Notes: generated by a model not told the origin, from the sequence alone. A stretch of 64,000 bases of DNA from Hominimerdicola alba 8 (GCF_000178155.2 NZ_ADKM02000123.1:1-64000); one strand, 5' to 3'; shown: positions 31,547 through 41,255, counted from the stretch's first letter. A program made the numbers and translations.

Positions 31547-32701
31547 TCACAGTTTTTCCATCATATCAAGTATGTTTGCGCGGAAAGTATCGTAGGTGAA
31601 CTTTTCAAGCACCCTTGCTCTGCCCGCTTCACCCAGCTTTTTCCTGAGTTCGGGGTCTGCCGCCAGCTTTTCGAGTGCTTTCGCATAAGCCGCACTGTCG
31701 GAATTCGGACATTCAAGACCTGTAACGTCCTTGACATTGACATAATTGACACCGCTTCCCTCGATGGTGAACGTTACCGCAGGTTTGCCGAAATACATGC
31801 CCTCAGCCAGCGCTATGCCGAACGCCTCGTTCTTAGTAACAGACGGGAAACAGAAAACATCACACGCCAGCAGACAGGCTATCAGCTGACTGTCGCTTAT
31901 CTTGCCCAGAAAATGCACCTTGCTGTCGCCCGATGCCTCTTTCATAAGCATGCCTGTCAGTTCGCCCTTGCCGCCTATCAGTATGGCAAACCTGTCATCG
32001 AGATAACGGCTCGCCTCCACCAGTTTGATAAAGCCCTTGTATGGTATGTGCCTGCCCAGTCCGAAGCAGATGAACTTATCCTTGTACTTGCGGCGTATCT
32101 TTGCCGCAAGCGCCTCTATCTCAGGGGTCACAGTCAGCCGCTCGTTGTTTATGCAGTTGGGTATGACGATGCACTTATCCCTGAAACGCCTTAAGAACGG
32201 ACTTCCCTTGATATAATTGGGGCTTGTGGCAACTATCTTGTCAGCCCTTTCCAGCAGTTCGATATTCTGCTTATAGAAGAACTTCGAGAGTATCTTCTGC
32301 TTTGTGATGTCAAGGTGCCAGTAGACCACCAGTTTGAAGTCCATCTTCCTGTATTTCAGCAGCAACTCCGAAACAAACGGATTTGGGTAGTGGAAGACCA
32401 CGATATCGGGTCTGTAACCCTCCATCACCTTTTTCAGTTCGCCAAAATACGCCGCCGAAAGCGCCTGCGAAGCCACTTTCACGGCAGTGCCGCACCTGAT
32501 GACCTCAACGCCGTCGATGTAGTCGTGTACAGTTTCGCCCCTGTGGGTAGTTACCCCGTCAGTGGTCGAGTCCTCGTTGAAACAGATTATCTTCTGCTCG
32601 TAATCCTCGCCTTTCAGCGCCGCCGTTATGTCAGCCGCAACTTCCTCAACGCCGCCTATAAAAGGGAAATAATACTTGGATATATGCAGTACTTTTTTCA
32701 T
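31547..32701 (-). CDS. Glycosyltransferase family 4
   Basis: A 384-residue GT-B glycosyltransferase. The N-terminal acceptor domain begins KVLHISKYYFPFIGGVEEVA with the glycine-rich loop. The C-terminal donor domain has CFGLGRHIPYKGF and the E-x7-E region NEAFGIALAEGMYFGKPAV. Mannosyl- and rhamnosyltransferases look like this; the preceding ManC gene suggests GDP-mannose as donor. It is the last gene of a minus-strand operon with ManC and an acyltransferase, divergent from the main exopolysaccharide operon. Confidence 0.88.
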   Translation of the reverse strand: MKKVLHISKYYFPFIGGVEEVAADITAALKGEDYEQKIICFNEDSTTDGVTTHRGETVHDYIDGVEVIRCGTAVKVASQALSAAYFGELKKVMEGYRPDIVVFHYPNPFVSELLLKYRKMDFKLVVYWHLDITKQKILSKFFYKQNIELLERADKIVATSPNYIKGSPFLRRFRDKCIVIPNCINNERLTVTPEIEALAAKIRRKYKDKFICFGLGRHIPYKGFIKLVEASRYLDDRFAILIGGKGELTGMLMKEASGDSKVHFLGKISDSQLIACLLACDVFCFPSVTKNEAFGIALAEGMYFGKPAVTFTIEGSGVNYVNVKDVTGLECPNSDSAAYAKALEKLAADPELRKKLGEAGRARVLEKFTYDTFRANILDMMEKL

Positions 32702-32721
32702 TTTTACCGCCTCTGTAAAAT

Positions 32722-33717
32722 TTATTTCAGCTTGCTTTCAAAAGCCTTTGCCTTTTTCAGCATCGGCTCTTCAACAAACTTTGTCAGCAGATATGCCAGC
32801 CCCAGACTCGCCGCCAGCTTGATGACCGTGAATATCACCAGTGCGCCGACAGATGCTTTGGGGTCGATGAATTTTTCCAGTATGATGTGTGGTATGTCAG
32901 CTGCCAGGAAGAACGAAAATCCCACACTGCCCAGCATGTTGAACGCCTTTATAGAAACGCCCGACTTGTCAGCCGCAAGAAACAGCACCATGCCGATGAC
33001 ATACGCCGCGATGTAACCCACAGCCTCGCCCTTGTATGAAAGAAAAACGCTTGGCAGGAATGTGACCGCGAATATCGCAAGATATTTCGCACATCCCTTG
33101 ATATCGCCGCAGTCGCGGTACTGCAAGCCTATCAGCGACACCAGTATCAGCAGACCGAAAGCCGTCGGGAACGGCTTGTTCTTCGTATATCTCAGCACAG
33201 AAAGCACCAGCGTCAGCACGCTCATCCCGTAAAACAGAAGATCAGCCCACTTTGCTTTTGCCTTGTCAGCAAGGTCAAAAAAGTCAGCCGAAAGCACTGC
33301 CAGCATCACAAAGAAGCAGACCTGTATGGGCATCATCCAGCTTGTGCCGATGATGCAGTCAGCCCCCAGAAATTCGTTGAAGAGCGTCATGTTCAGCACA
33401 AGTTCTTTCAGGTGTTTCGTGAAACCTGCGTCCCAAGCCACTATCTTGACGATGTATGTAGCTATAAGTATCAGCCAGAAAACAGGGTACATTCTGACAA
33501 AACGGTTGAACAGATACTGCCGCCGCGACCTTTTGCGCCGCGACTGCACCGCCAGATATCCAGTTATCAGGAAAAACAGCACAACGCCCGCCCTGCCCAT
33601 AGCAAAGCTGACAATATACGGCATGGGTATCGGCAGGTGTGCCGTGAAGACCAGAAGTGCCGCAAAGCCCCTCAGTGTGGCTATCCATTGGTAGTTTTTC
33701 TCATTAACGCCGCTCAT
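32722..33717 (-). CDS. Acyltransferase family 3 (OafA-like) membrane protein
   Basis: A 331-residue protein with about ten membrane segments. The N-terminal IATLRGFAALLVFTAHLP gives the conserved Arg and His of the family, and RYTKNKPFPT and PHIILEKF follow later. These enzymes transfer acetyl or similar groups to glycans on the outer side of the membrane. Overlap with the manC stop by 4 nt and a 20-nt gap to the glycosyltransferase place it in one operon. It probably O-acetylates the exopolysaccharide or a cell-wall glycan. Confidence 0.88.
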   Translation of the reverse strand: MSGVNEKNYQWIATLRGFAALLVFTAHLPIPMPYIVSFAMGRAGVVLFFLITGYLAVQSRRKRSRRQYLFNRFVRMYPVFWLILIATYIVKIVAWDAGFTKHLKELVLNMTLFNEFLGADCIIGTSWMMPIQVCFFVMLAVLSADFFDLADKAKAKWADLLFYGMSVLTLVLSVLRYTKNKPFPTAFGLLILVSLIGLQYRDCGDIKGCAKYLAIFAVTFLPSVFLSYKGEAVGYIAAYVIGMVLFLAADKSGVSIKAFNMLGSVGFSFFLAADIPHIILEKFIDPKASVGALVIFTVIKLAASLGLAYLLTKFVEEPMLKKAKAFESKLK

Positions 33718-35045
33718 TTATCTTTTTTCCTGCCCTGTTCATGTTCGTATATTATCTTGTCCTTTCGGCTTATCTCCTTGCCTATCTGGACTTCCATTAT
33801 GCTCATGTTGGTATCAGCGATTATCATGTGCTTGACCCCGGCCTTTGCGCTGACAGTGTCGCCCTGCTTCACCAATATCTCTTTTCCGTCTATGACGAAC
33901 CTGCCCTCGCCCGACAGCACTGTCCACACCTCATCACGGTGACGATGGCTCTGATACTTCATGCGGTTGCCCGCGAACAGCTTTATCTTGACTGTCATGG
34001 TCTCAGGCTGAGTGTCGATGACCGTATAGGTGCCCCACGACTTCTCGGCATAGTGCGCCGCGCCTGCTATCTTCTCGACATAAGGCTTCATATAGCCGCT
34101 GCGCTCTTTATCAGCAACGATTATGCCGTCACCGCTCGCCGCTATGACCATATTCTTACAGCCCATGCACAGCAAAGGTATGCCGAGTTCGTTGATAACA
34201 TGGGTGTTCTCACATGTTTCGTCCAGTGTGACATCGCCCTTTGAGGTATCAGCCATGACCTCAGTCATCATGTTCCATGTGCCGACATCTTTCCATTCGC
34301 CCGAATAGCGAACGACCTGTATCGAATTCTCCTTCTCGACCACAGCGTAGTCAAAGGATATCTTATCCAGCACTTCATATTTTTCCAGCAGAGCATCATA
34401 GCCGTCAATGCCCGTTATCTCGCTGACTTTATCAAGTATATACCCCAGCCTGAACGCGAAAACGCCCGCATTCCACAGCGCCCCCTGCTTAAGGTACTCG
34501 CCCGCAGTCTTCCTGTCAGGCTTCTCTTTAAAGGAGCGCACCCTGCTTATATCAGACTTCTCTTCGGGTATGATGTAGCCGTATTTGTCTGACGGATATG
34601 TAGGCTCTATGCCCATTAGCGTCAGCGCAGTTTCGCCGCCCTTTACCAGAGCCTCCAGCGAACGCACACACTCATAGTAGCTGTTGTCAACATATGGGTC
34701 AACAGGGCAGACTATTATGCACTCGTCCCTGTCAACGTCCTGAACATCATGCAGATATTCCGCCGCCAGTGCTATGGCAGGGAAAGTGTCACGCCTGCAT
34801 GGTTCGATACAGACCGATACCTTGTTGCCCAGCTGATTTCTTATGGCACTCACCTGCGGCTGTGATGTGGCGATGGTTATCTGCGCATCACTCACCGACT
34901 TTATCTGGCGGTACACACGCTGAAGCATAGACTCATACCGCCCGTCATCTGTCTTGAACAGACGCAGGAACTGCTTGCTCTGTATATCATTTGAGAGCGG
35001 CCAAAGCCTTTTCCCGCTGCCGCCCGACAGTAAGATTATATTCAT
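33714..35045 (-). CDS. manC: Mannose-1-phosphate guanylyltransferase
   Basis: The protein begins MNIILLSGGSGKRLWPLSND, the nucleotidyltransferase signature. It continues with SKQFLRLF, VCPVDPYVD, IEKPDR-like SFKEKPDRKT, and ends in a type II mannose-6-phosphate isomerase-like cupin (about 330-440: MKYQSHRHRDEVWTVLSGEG). It makes GDP-mannose. The C-terminal domain may also give isomerase activity, as in bifunctional members. I start at ATG 35045 by homology to the family; the frame extends to 35060. First gene of its operon behind a consensus promoter at 35187-35159. Confidence 0.92.
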   Translation of the reverse strand: MNIILLSGGSGKRLWPLSNDIQSKQFLRLFKTDDGRYESMLQRVYRQIKSVSDAQITIATSQPQVSAIRNQLGNKVSVCIEPCRRDTFPAIALAAEYLHDVQDVDRDECIIVCPVDPYVDNSYYECVRSLEALVKGGETALTLMGIEPTYPSDKYGYIIPEEKSDISRVRSFKEKPDRKTAGEYLKQGALWNAGVFAFRLGYILDKVSEITGIDGYDALLEKYEVLDKISFDYAVVEKENSIQVVRYSGEWKDVGTWNMMTEVMADTSKGDVTLDETCENTHVINELGIPLLCMGCKNMVIAASGDGIIVADKERSGYMKPYVEKIAGAAHYAEKSWGTYTVIDTQPETMTVKIKLFAGNRMKYQSHRHRDEVWTVLSGEGRFVIDGKEILVKQGDTVSAKAGVKHMIIADTNMSIMEVQIGKEISRKDKIIYEHEQGRKKDK

Positions 35046-35158
35046 TCTATCACCCATCACCCGAAAAAATTCTTCTATTTATTCCTCGCAGCAAATATCG
35101 TGTAAACGATAACATGCCCGATGTAACTGCAAATGATACTATCTATATATTCATTAAT

Positions 35159-35187
35159 ATTTTACTACATTTGACTGAATATGTCAA
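35159..35187 (-). promoter_or_regulatory. Promoter of the manC operon
   Basis: On the minus strand TTGACA (35187-35182), a 17-bp spacer and TAAAAT (35164-35159), giving a leader of about 105 nt. Confidence 0.75.
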
Positions 35188-35431
35188 TTAATTTGCGTTT
35201 AATAACGCCCCAAAAGAAATATTAATTCAAATAAAATATACATAATAGCGAAAATTTTCCAAGATGGTAGAAAAACAGTACCGATTGACATAAAAATTCA
35301 GTGAAAACGGCATTTTTAGCCCGATTTGTGCACAGAAGTTTGAGAAAAAATTAAAGAAATATATACTTTAGTTATAATAATCATATAAAAACTTGCTGTA
35401 TTATTTATAGTGATGAAAACAGGGAAAAATA

Positions 35432-35672
35432 TTGACTTTATCGTTTAAGTGTGCTATAATAAGGGCGAACAAGTATAATATTTAACAAAAAGTATGTATA
35501 AAAGATCAGGTAACACAGCGGCTTCTCTCAGCTTCATCAATCTTTTCGCATGCCATCGGTCTGATATGGTGAGGCGGTAAAAAGGTGTGCCATGCGCCCT
35601 TTGACCTATCCGTATACCACGCGGCGCTCCTTTGCGGTGCGGGGTAAAATTATTTAGTTATGAGGAATTTTA
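35432..35672 (+). promoter_or_regulatory. Promoter and long leader of the exopolysaccharide operon
   Basis: TTGACT (35432-35437), a 17-bp spacer and TATAAT (35455-35460). The ~205-nt leader is GC-richer than its surroundings and contains paired segments such as CGCATGCCAT (about 35548) with ATGGTG / CCATGCG (about 35564 and 35590), and CCACGCGGCGC...GCGGTGCGGGG near the end. Long structured leaders before exopolysaccharide operons often carry processive antitermination elements; I cannot assign this one to a known class. Confidence 0.6.
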
Positions 35673-36395
35673 ATGACTACTTTGAATGTGCAAACTGAAA
35701 ATATCCTGAACAACAGCATCGAAGTGACCAGCTTCAATGATGCAGCTGCAGCGGAGAGGGATATAACCATATCATCATCTTCGGTGACAGACTATGAAGA
35801 AAAGCCTGTTTACGATGTGGTGAAGAGGATATGCGACATCATTTGTTCGCTGACGGCACTGCTGGTGCTTTCACCTATGATGGTGATAGTCATGGTGCTT
35901 ATCATGATAGATGATTTCGGCAATCCCGTTTATACGCAGGAGAGGGTCGGCAAGGGCGGAAAGATCTTCAGGATCTACAAATTCCGTTCGATGTACAAGA
36001 AAGCCGACAAGATACGCGAAGAACTTATGGCAAGAGATGAATGCAAGGGCGCAACTTTCAAGACGAAGAATGACCCGCGCATCACAAGGATAGGTCATTT
36101 TATCAGAAAGACCTCTATCGACGAACTGCCCCAGCTGGTGAACATACTTAAAGGCGATATGTCGGTGATAGGTCCAAGACCGTTCATACCGAGAGAGCAG
36201 GCAAATCTTCCTGATGACAGACTGCTGGTGAATCCCGGTCTTTCATGTTACTGGCAGGTAGGCGGCAAAAATTCGCTGACCAAAGACGAGCAGATAGCCC
36301 TTGACAGAAAGTATGTGGCTGACCGCTCTTTAGCTGTTGATGTAAAAATAATCATAAAGACTATTCTTTTCGTGTTCAAAAACGGCAATTCATAA
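35673..36395 (+). CDS. Priming phosphoglycosyl transferase (bacterial sugar transferase)
   Basis: A 240-residue monotopic phosphoglycosyl transferase. A variable N-terminus (about 1-45) is followed by one re-entrant membrane helix (DIICSLTALLVLSPMMVIVMVLIMI), then QERVGKGGKIFRIYKFRSMY, KTKNDPRITRIGHFIRKTSIDELPQ with the catalytic Asp-Glu pair, and GDMSVIGPRP. It transfers sugar-1-phosphate to undecaprenyl phosphate and starts the repeat unit. Its first-gene position behind the main promoter agrees with that. A terminator-like hairpin follows it, so it may be made in excess over later enzymes. Confidence 0.92.
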   Translation: MTTLNVQTENILNNSIEVTSFNDAAAAERDITISSSSVTDYEEKPVYDVVKRICDIICSLTALLVLSPMMVIVMVLIMIDDFGNPVYTQERVGKGGKIFRIYKFRSMYKKADKIREELMARDECKGATFKTKNDPRITRIGHFIRKTSIDELPQLVNILKGDMSVIGPRPFIPREQANLPDDRLLVNPGLSCYWQVGGKNSLTKDEQIALDRKYVADRSLAVDVKIIIKTILFVFKNGNS

Positions 36396-36410
36396 ATCGA
36401 GAACAGAAAT

Positions 36411-36446
36411 CGGTGCATGTCCGCTGTGATCGTGCACCGTTTTTTA
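36411..36446 (+). terminator. Terminator or attenuator inside the exopolysaccharide operon
   Basis: CGGTGCA (36411-36417) and TGCACCG (36433-36439) followed by TTTTTTT. It lies between the priming transferase and the next gene, with 118 nt left before that gene and no clear second promoter. Confidence 0.7.
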
Positions 36447-36563
36447 TGTAATTTATACTGCCTGCGAATGTAAACAAACCATCGAAAATTCACACTTTTC
36501 GTACATAAAAACACATTCAGGCGGAATAAAAGATATCTCAGGTTATCAGACAGGAGTACCGAT

Positions 36564-37703
36564 ATGAAGAAAGTTGCGGTCGTTGTATGCCCGAATATAC
36601 GCAATTTCGGCAGCGTTTTACAGTCTTATGCGACGCAGAAAGCTGTTACGAAGCTGGGCTATGACAACGAATATATAAAATATACGAAAACAAAAAAGAC
36701 GGCGTACAAGTACCTTATCCAACTGCTGATACCCTCGATAATGGCTGAACGCTGGTCTTTTGTTAAAAGAAAATTCTTCCAGCGAAAGAACAGCGAGTTC
36801 ATCAGCAGGCGCAACAAAGTGTTCGATGCCTTTGTTGACAGATACATGACTGCTTCGCCTAAGATAGTGGGTTATGATGCGCTGAAAAAGGCGGGCAGAA
36901 ACTACAGCATGGCTGTACTGGGCAGTGACCAGGTGTGGAACCCCATCAACAGCGGTTCGGATTTCTACACACTGAACTGGCTGCCGAAAAACACCAAGCG
37001 GGTCGCTTATGCGCCGAGTTTCGGGGTGTCGCATGTGCCTTTCCTGCTGGAAAAGTCCTACAAGGATTTCCTTAAGAAGTTTGACCACATATCTGTGCGC
37101 GAGATAAGGGGGCAGAAAATAGTAAAACAGCTTACGGGCGAGAAAGTCCCCGTTGTGTGCGACCCGACTATTCTCTTTAAAGCTGAGGATTGGGACGATA
37201 TACTGCCCGAAAAGAATGTGACTGAGGGCAAATATATCTTCTGCTATTTTCTGGGCAACAGAAGAGAACCGCGTGAATGCGTGCTCAAACTGGCCAAAAA
37301 GACAGGTCTGCCCATCGTGATGATGCCGTTTTTCGGTGAGATATGCGAGTATGACAACAAACTCAATGCGAAATTCGCTGATGACCCCGACCCGTCAAAC
37401 TTTGTAAGTGCCATAAAGAACGCGGAGTATGTCTGCACCGACTCATATCACGGCACAGTATTTTCTATACTGTACCACAAGAAGGTCATGGTGTTCAGGC
37501 GGCACAGCGCCGACAGCAGCAAAAACACTTTTTCAAGACTGGAATCGCTGCTTTCCATCGCGGGCATGAAAGACCGTATCGTCAATGATGTCTGGGAAGA
37601 CAGATTTATAACCGACAGCACCGACTATGCTGAGGTGGATAAAAATATAGAAAAACTTAGAAAGTATTCGTGGAACTATCTTTCAAAGTCACTGAAAAAC
37701 TGA
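36564..37703 (+). CDS. Polysaccharide pyruvyl transferase family protein
   Basis: A 379-residue protein with the family's start VAVVVCPNIRNFGSVLQSYA and the motifs VLGSDQVWNPI, VAYAPSFGVSHVP, ISVREIRGQKIVKQL, VCDPTILF and VCTDSYHGTVFSILY. Members transfer pyruvate from phosphoenolpyruvate to a sugar as a ketal, or in some cases act as glycosyltransferase-like enzymes. The following gene encodes the iron-sulfur F420-hydrogenase-like partner often found beside this family. GACAGGAGTACCGAT precedes the ATG. Confidence 0.88.
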   Translation: MKKVAVVVCPNIRNFGSVLQSYATQKAVTKLGYDNEYIKYTKTKKTAYKYLIQLLIPSIMAERWSFVKRKFFQRKNSEFISRRNKVFDAFVDRYMTASPKIVGYDALKKAGRNYSMAVLGSDQVWNPINSGSDFYTLNWLPKNTKRVAYAPSFGVSHVPFLLEKSYKDFLKKFDHISVREIRGQKIVKQLTGEKVPVVCDPTILFKAEDWDDILPEKNVTEGKYIFCYFLGNRREPRECVLKLAKKTGLPIVMMPFFGEICEYDNKLNAKFADDPDPSNFVSAIKNAEYVCTDSYHGTVFSILYHKKVMVFRRHSADSSKNTFSRLESLLSIAGMKDRIVNDVWEDRFITDSTDYAEVDKNIEKLRKYSWNYLSKSLKN

Positions 37704-37716
37704 GCGGGTGACCATA

Positions 37717-38934
37717 ATGGATATATCAGAACTGGTAAAAAAAGACTGTTGCGGCTGTTCTGCCTGCATGAACAGCTGTCCGAAAGACTGCATAAAGATG
37801 AAGCCCGATAAAGAGGGCTTTTCATACCCTGTCACCGATGCCGCGAAGTGCATCGACTGCGGGCGCTGCACCAAAGTCTGTCCCGTACTCAACAAAAACA
37901 AAACAGACGACCGACCGAAGGCTTATCTCGTAAGGCACAGGAATGACGACCTCAGAAAGACCTCGACTTCGGGAGGATTTTTCGCGGCAGCTGCTGAGTT
38001 CGTGCTTAAAGAGGGCGGCTGCGTTTTCGGCGTTGGTTTTGACGAGAATTTCAGGGTACGCCACAGCTTCATAGAAAGTATGGAGGATATAAAGCAGTTC
38101 AACCGCTCGAAATATGTGCAGAGCGATGTGGGGTTCAGCTACCGCAAGGTGAAGGAGTTCCTTGCAGGCGGCAGAAAAGTGCTTTTCACAGGCACTCCCT
38201 GTCAGGTCGAAGGTCTGCTGAATTATCTCGGACGGGACTATGATGAACTCTATACGATGGATATAATCTGCAAGGGCGTGCCCTCACCGAAATTCTGGCG
38301 CAAATATCTGCACTGGCAGAAAAAGCGCAGCGGCAAGGAGATACGCGAGGTAAGGTTCCGCGAAAAGACCTACGGATACGGCAGCACAACGATGCGTGTA
38401 GTGTTCGATGACGGCAGCGAATATGACGAACCCTACGATGTTGACCCCATGCTGCAATTCTACAGCAAAGAGATGATATCTCGCCCGTCATGCTATAACT
38501 GCCACTGCAAAGGCAAATTCAGGCGCAGCAGCTTCACAGCCGGTGACTACTGGTATGTCAGCGGCGCTGCCCCCCGTATGGATGACGGCATCGGCGTTTC
38601 GCAGGTATTGGTCAATAATGCTAAGGCGGCTGAGGCTTTTGAGAAGATAAGGAAAAACCTCGATGTGGAGGAACTGGATTTCGATAACGACAGCGCCATA
38701 AACGGCGGAATGATGGTGGCTTCGGCTAAGCCAAGCCCGCGCCGCGACGAAATGTTCGCTGATATAGACGAACTTTCGGTACATGGTCTGCAAAAGAAGT
38801 ACTTCCCATCGACTTTCAAGCTGAAAAACAGGATAAAACGGCAGATACGCCCCATCATGTACAACATGGGCATACTTAAGCTGTATAAGAAAATGGCAAG
38901 AAAAAAACAGAGCGAGAAAGCGGCAAAAGGCTAG
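37717..38934 (+). CDS. Coenzyme F420 hydrogenase/dehydrogenase beta-subunit-like iron-sulfur protein
   Basis: The N-terminus holds two 4Fe-4S ferredoxin motifs, CCGCSACMNSCPKDC and CIDCGRCTKVCPV. The catalytic beta-subunit domain follows, with STSGGFFAAAAEFVL, VLFTGTPCQVEGL, DIICKGVPSPKFW and a later CYNCHCKGKFRRSSFTAGDYW. Members in glycan loci are thought to carry out redox chemistry on sugar or lipid-linked intermediates; F420 itself is not expected here. I chose ATG 37717, with GCGGGTGA upstream, over GTG 37708. It is adjacent to and probably works with the pyruvyl transferase family protein. Confidence 0.85.
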   Translation: MDISELVKKDCCGCSACMNSCPKDCIKMKPDKEGFSYPVTDAAKCIDCGRCTKVCPVLNKNKTDDRPKAYLVRHRNDDLRKTSTSGGFFAAAAEFVLKEGGCVFGVGFDENFRVRHSFIESMEDIKQFNRSKYVQSDVGFSYRKVKEFLAGGRKVLFTGTPCQVEGLLNYLGRDYDELYTMDIICKGVPSPKFWRKYLHWQKKRSGKEIREVRFREKTYGYGSTTMRVVFDDGSEYDEPYDVDPMLQFYSKEMISRPSCYNCHCKGKFRRSSFTAGDYWYVSGAAPRMDDGIGVSQVLVNNAKAAEAFEKIRKNLDVEELDFDNDSAINGGMMVASAKPSPRRDEMFADIDELSVHGLQKKYFPSTFKLKNRIKRQIRPIMYNMGILKLYKKMARKKQSEKAAKG

Positions 38935-38964
38935 TTTTCACGCTTTTCGGAGGAATGTTCGCAC

Positions 38965-40059
38965 ATGAAAAAGGTATCGGTGTATACACGAGGCTTCACC
39001 CACGCGGCAAGCTATTACAGGATATTGCAGTATACCGAAAAGATAAAGGACGCTAAGATAACCAACAGGTTCACCGTGACCGATAAGATGTACCGAAGCT
39101 ATACCGATGCGCCCACTCTTATAAACAAGATAAGATATCACCTTATGATATTTTTCAGAAATCTGGCAAACTTTGCGGCTGATATGGCATCTAAGCCCGA
39201 CACTGTCGTGATATCACGCGCGGCTGTGCCGAAAGTCTGCTTCTTTCCGCTGAGTTTCATGTATGAGCGGGTGCTGAAAAATTCAAAGGTCATATGGGAT
39301 TTCGATGACGATATCTTCGGCATAAACGAGATAACAAAGGCTGAGGCAAGGCTTTTGCAGAAGTACAGCAGTGAGATAATAGTCACGAGCGATTATCTGA
39401 AAAATATGCTGAACAAAAAGTGCCGCAACAAAGTCACGATGCTTCCTACTACCGACGGTGACCTTATCGTTGATGAAGAAACAGGCAGGAACAGCCAGCG
39501 TGCAAAAACTTATGACAAGAAGATAAATATCCTCTGGGTGGGGGCATCTTCGGGGCTGAAACACATGAACAACGTGGTTGGCGCTCTCGATAAGGCGGCT
39601 GAGGAAGTCAGGGCAAAGACGGGCAAGACCGTCATACTGACCGTGATATGCAACCTGCCGCTGAAATACGATGCGAAACATCTGAAAATAAGGAATATCC
39701 GCTGGGCGAGGGATATCGTCCGCGATGAGATGCTTAAAGCACACATCGGCATAATGCCGCTTCTGAACATCAAACGTTCAATGGGCAAGGGCGGCTTCAA
39801 GCTGGTACAGTATATGTCTGCGGGTCTGCCTTCCATAGCATCTGCAATAGGCTATAACGAAAATGTGGTGGCTGACGGCGAAACAGGTTATCTGGTAGAT
39901 GACACCGAAAGCACCGACTGCTGGGCAGATGCAGTGATGAAGCTGTCCTCTGACCGCGAAAGATGGGAGAGATTCAGCAAGGCATCGGCTGAAAAATGGG
40001 AGGAGGATTTCTCGTTTGAGAGAAACCTTGACTTCTGGCGCAGGGAACTTTCAGAATAA
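38965..40059 (+). CDS. Glycosyltransferase (GT-B fold, family 4-like)
   Basis: A 364-residue protein starting MKKVSVYTRGFTHAASYYRI. The middle has VIWDFDDDIFGINEITKAE, and the C-terminal half has INILWVGASSGLKHMNNV and the donor-site region KGGFKLVQYMSAGLPSIAS followed by NVVADGETGYLV. The E-x7-E motif of GT4 is not clearly present, and the GGFKLVQYM stretch takes its place. Acceptor and donor are unknown. CGGAGGAATGTTCGCAC precedes the ATG; it lies 30 nt after the previous gene. Confidence 0.8.
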   Translation: MKKVSVYTRGFTHAASYYRILQYTEKIKDAKITNRFTVTDKMYRSYTDAPTLINKIRYHLMIFFRNLANFAADMASKPDTVVISRAAVPKVCFFPLSFMYERVLKNSKVIWDFDDDIFGINEITKAEARLLQKYSSEIIVTSDYLKNMLNKKCRNKVTMLPTTDGDLIVDEETGRNSQRAKTYDKKINILWVGASSGLKHMNNVVGALDKAAEEVRAKTGKTVILTVICNLPLKYDAKHLKIRNIRWARDIVRDEMLKAHIGIMPLLNIKRSMGKGGFKLVQYMSAGLPSIASAIGYNENVVADGETGYLVDDTESTDCWADAVMKLSSDRERWERFSKASAEKWEEDFSFERNLDFWRRELSE

Positions 40060-40074
40060 AGGAGCTAACTTTTA

Positions 40075-41238
40075 ATGAAACTGGTTTTTATCCACGACGG
40101 TCCGCTGTTCTATGACAAAGAGGGCAATTACTATGAGTTCGCATATCATGAACTTTATGAGAGATATTCCTATCTGGCGGACGAGATAACCTTCCTGATA
40201 AGAACTAAACCCGTCGAGGGCAAGAGTTTTACGCCTGTTCCGCCGCAGATAAAGGTGATAAGCGTGCCGAACTTCAAAAGCCCGAAAACTATACTGGTAA
40301 ACAAGCCGAAGGCTGAAAAGATAGTCGAAAAATGCGTGCGCGAGAACGACTATTTCGTGCTGAGGACACAGAGTTCCATAGCACAGCTGGCTGTAAAATA
40401 CATAAGAAAATACCATAAACCATACATCGTCGAAAGCGTGGGCTGTTCGTGGGACAGCTACTGGAATCACGGTCTGCTGGGCAAGGCTGTAGCGCCGTAT
40501 ATGTATTTCAAGACCCGCAGTATCATCTCACAGGCTAAGTATGTGTACTATGTTACAGGCAAATTCTTACAGCACCGTTATCCCACTAAGGGCGTTACGG
40601 TAAGCTGTTCAAACGTTGTTATAAATGCGCCGAAGAGCGAAACGCTTGAAAAGCGCCTTGCCAGGCTGGATGGCTTTGATGCCCGCAAAAAGCTGGTGCT
40701 GGGCACTGCGGCGGCTCTCGATACCCGCTATAAGGGTCAGGAACATGTGATAAGGTCGATAAAGGCGCTGACAGATAAGGGATATGATGTGGAATACCGT
40801 CTGGCGGGCGGATTCAACGGCGCTCAGCCCGACTACTTCCTGCGTGACCTTGCTAAAGAACAGGGCGTGCTTGACAGAGTAAAGTTCGTGGGCAATCTTT
40901 CGGCTGACAAGATGCCTGAATTCTATGACTCGCTGGATATCTACGTACAGCCCAGCAAGCAGGAGGGTCTGCCCCGCGCTGTCATAGAGGCGATGAGCAG
41001 AGGTTGTCCCGTCATCGGCACAAGCATCGCGGGCATACCCGAACTTATACCGAAAGTCTGCCTTTTCAGAAAGGGCAGTGACGAAGAGGTAGTCAAAGCG
41101 GTCGAACGCATGATGAAAGTCGATCTGAAAAGGCTTGCAAAGCGTAATTTCAATAAATCTAAGGAATTCAGCAGAGAAAAGCTGATAAAGAAGCGCGAGG
41201 CTTTCTATGACATATTCCTCGCTGAATACAGAAAATAA
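40075..41238 (+). CDS. Glycosyltransferase family 4
   Basis: A 387-residue GT-B enzyme. The C-terminal donor domain has LGTAAALDTRYKGQEHVI, VKFVGNLSADKM, LDIYVQPSKQEGLPRAVIEAMSRGCPVI (E-x7-E in EGLPRAVIE) and SIAGIPELIP. Donor sugar is unknown. AAAGGAGCTAACTTTTA is a strong ribosome site, 15 nt after the previous stop. It follows the operon's general pattern of short intergenic gaps. Confidence 0.9.
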   Translation: MKLVFIHDGPLFYDKEGNYYEFAYHELYERYSYLADEITFLIRTKPVEGKSFTPVPPQIKVISVPNFKSPKTILVNKPKAEKIVEKCVRENDYFVLRTQSSIAQLAVKYIRKYHKPYIVESVGCSWDSYWNHGLLGKAVAPYMYFKTRSIISQAKYVYYVTGKFLQHRYPTKGVTVSCSNVVINAPKSETLEKRLARLDGFDARKKLVLGTAAALDTRYKGQEHVIRSIKALTDKGYDVEYRLAGGFNGAQPDYFLRDLAKEQGVLDRVKFVGNLSADKMPEFYDSLDIYVQPSKQEGLPRAVIEAMSRGCPVIGTSIAGIPELIPKVCLFRKGSDEEVVKAVERMMKVDLKRLAKRNFNKSKEFSREKLIKKREAFYDIFLAEYRK

Positions 41239-41255
41239 ACAGGGTGGTTAGTTTT

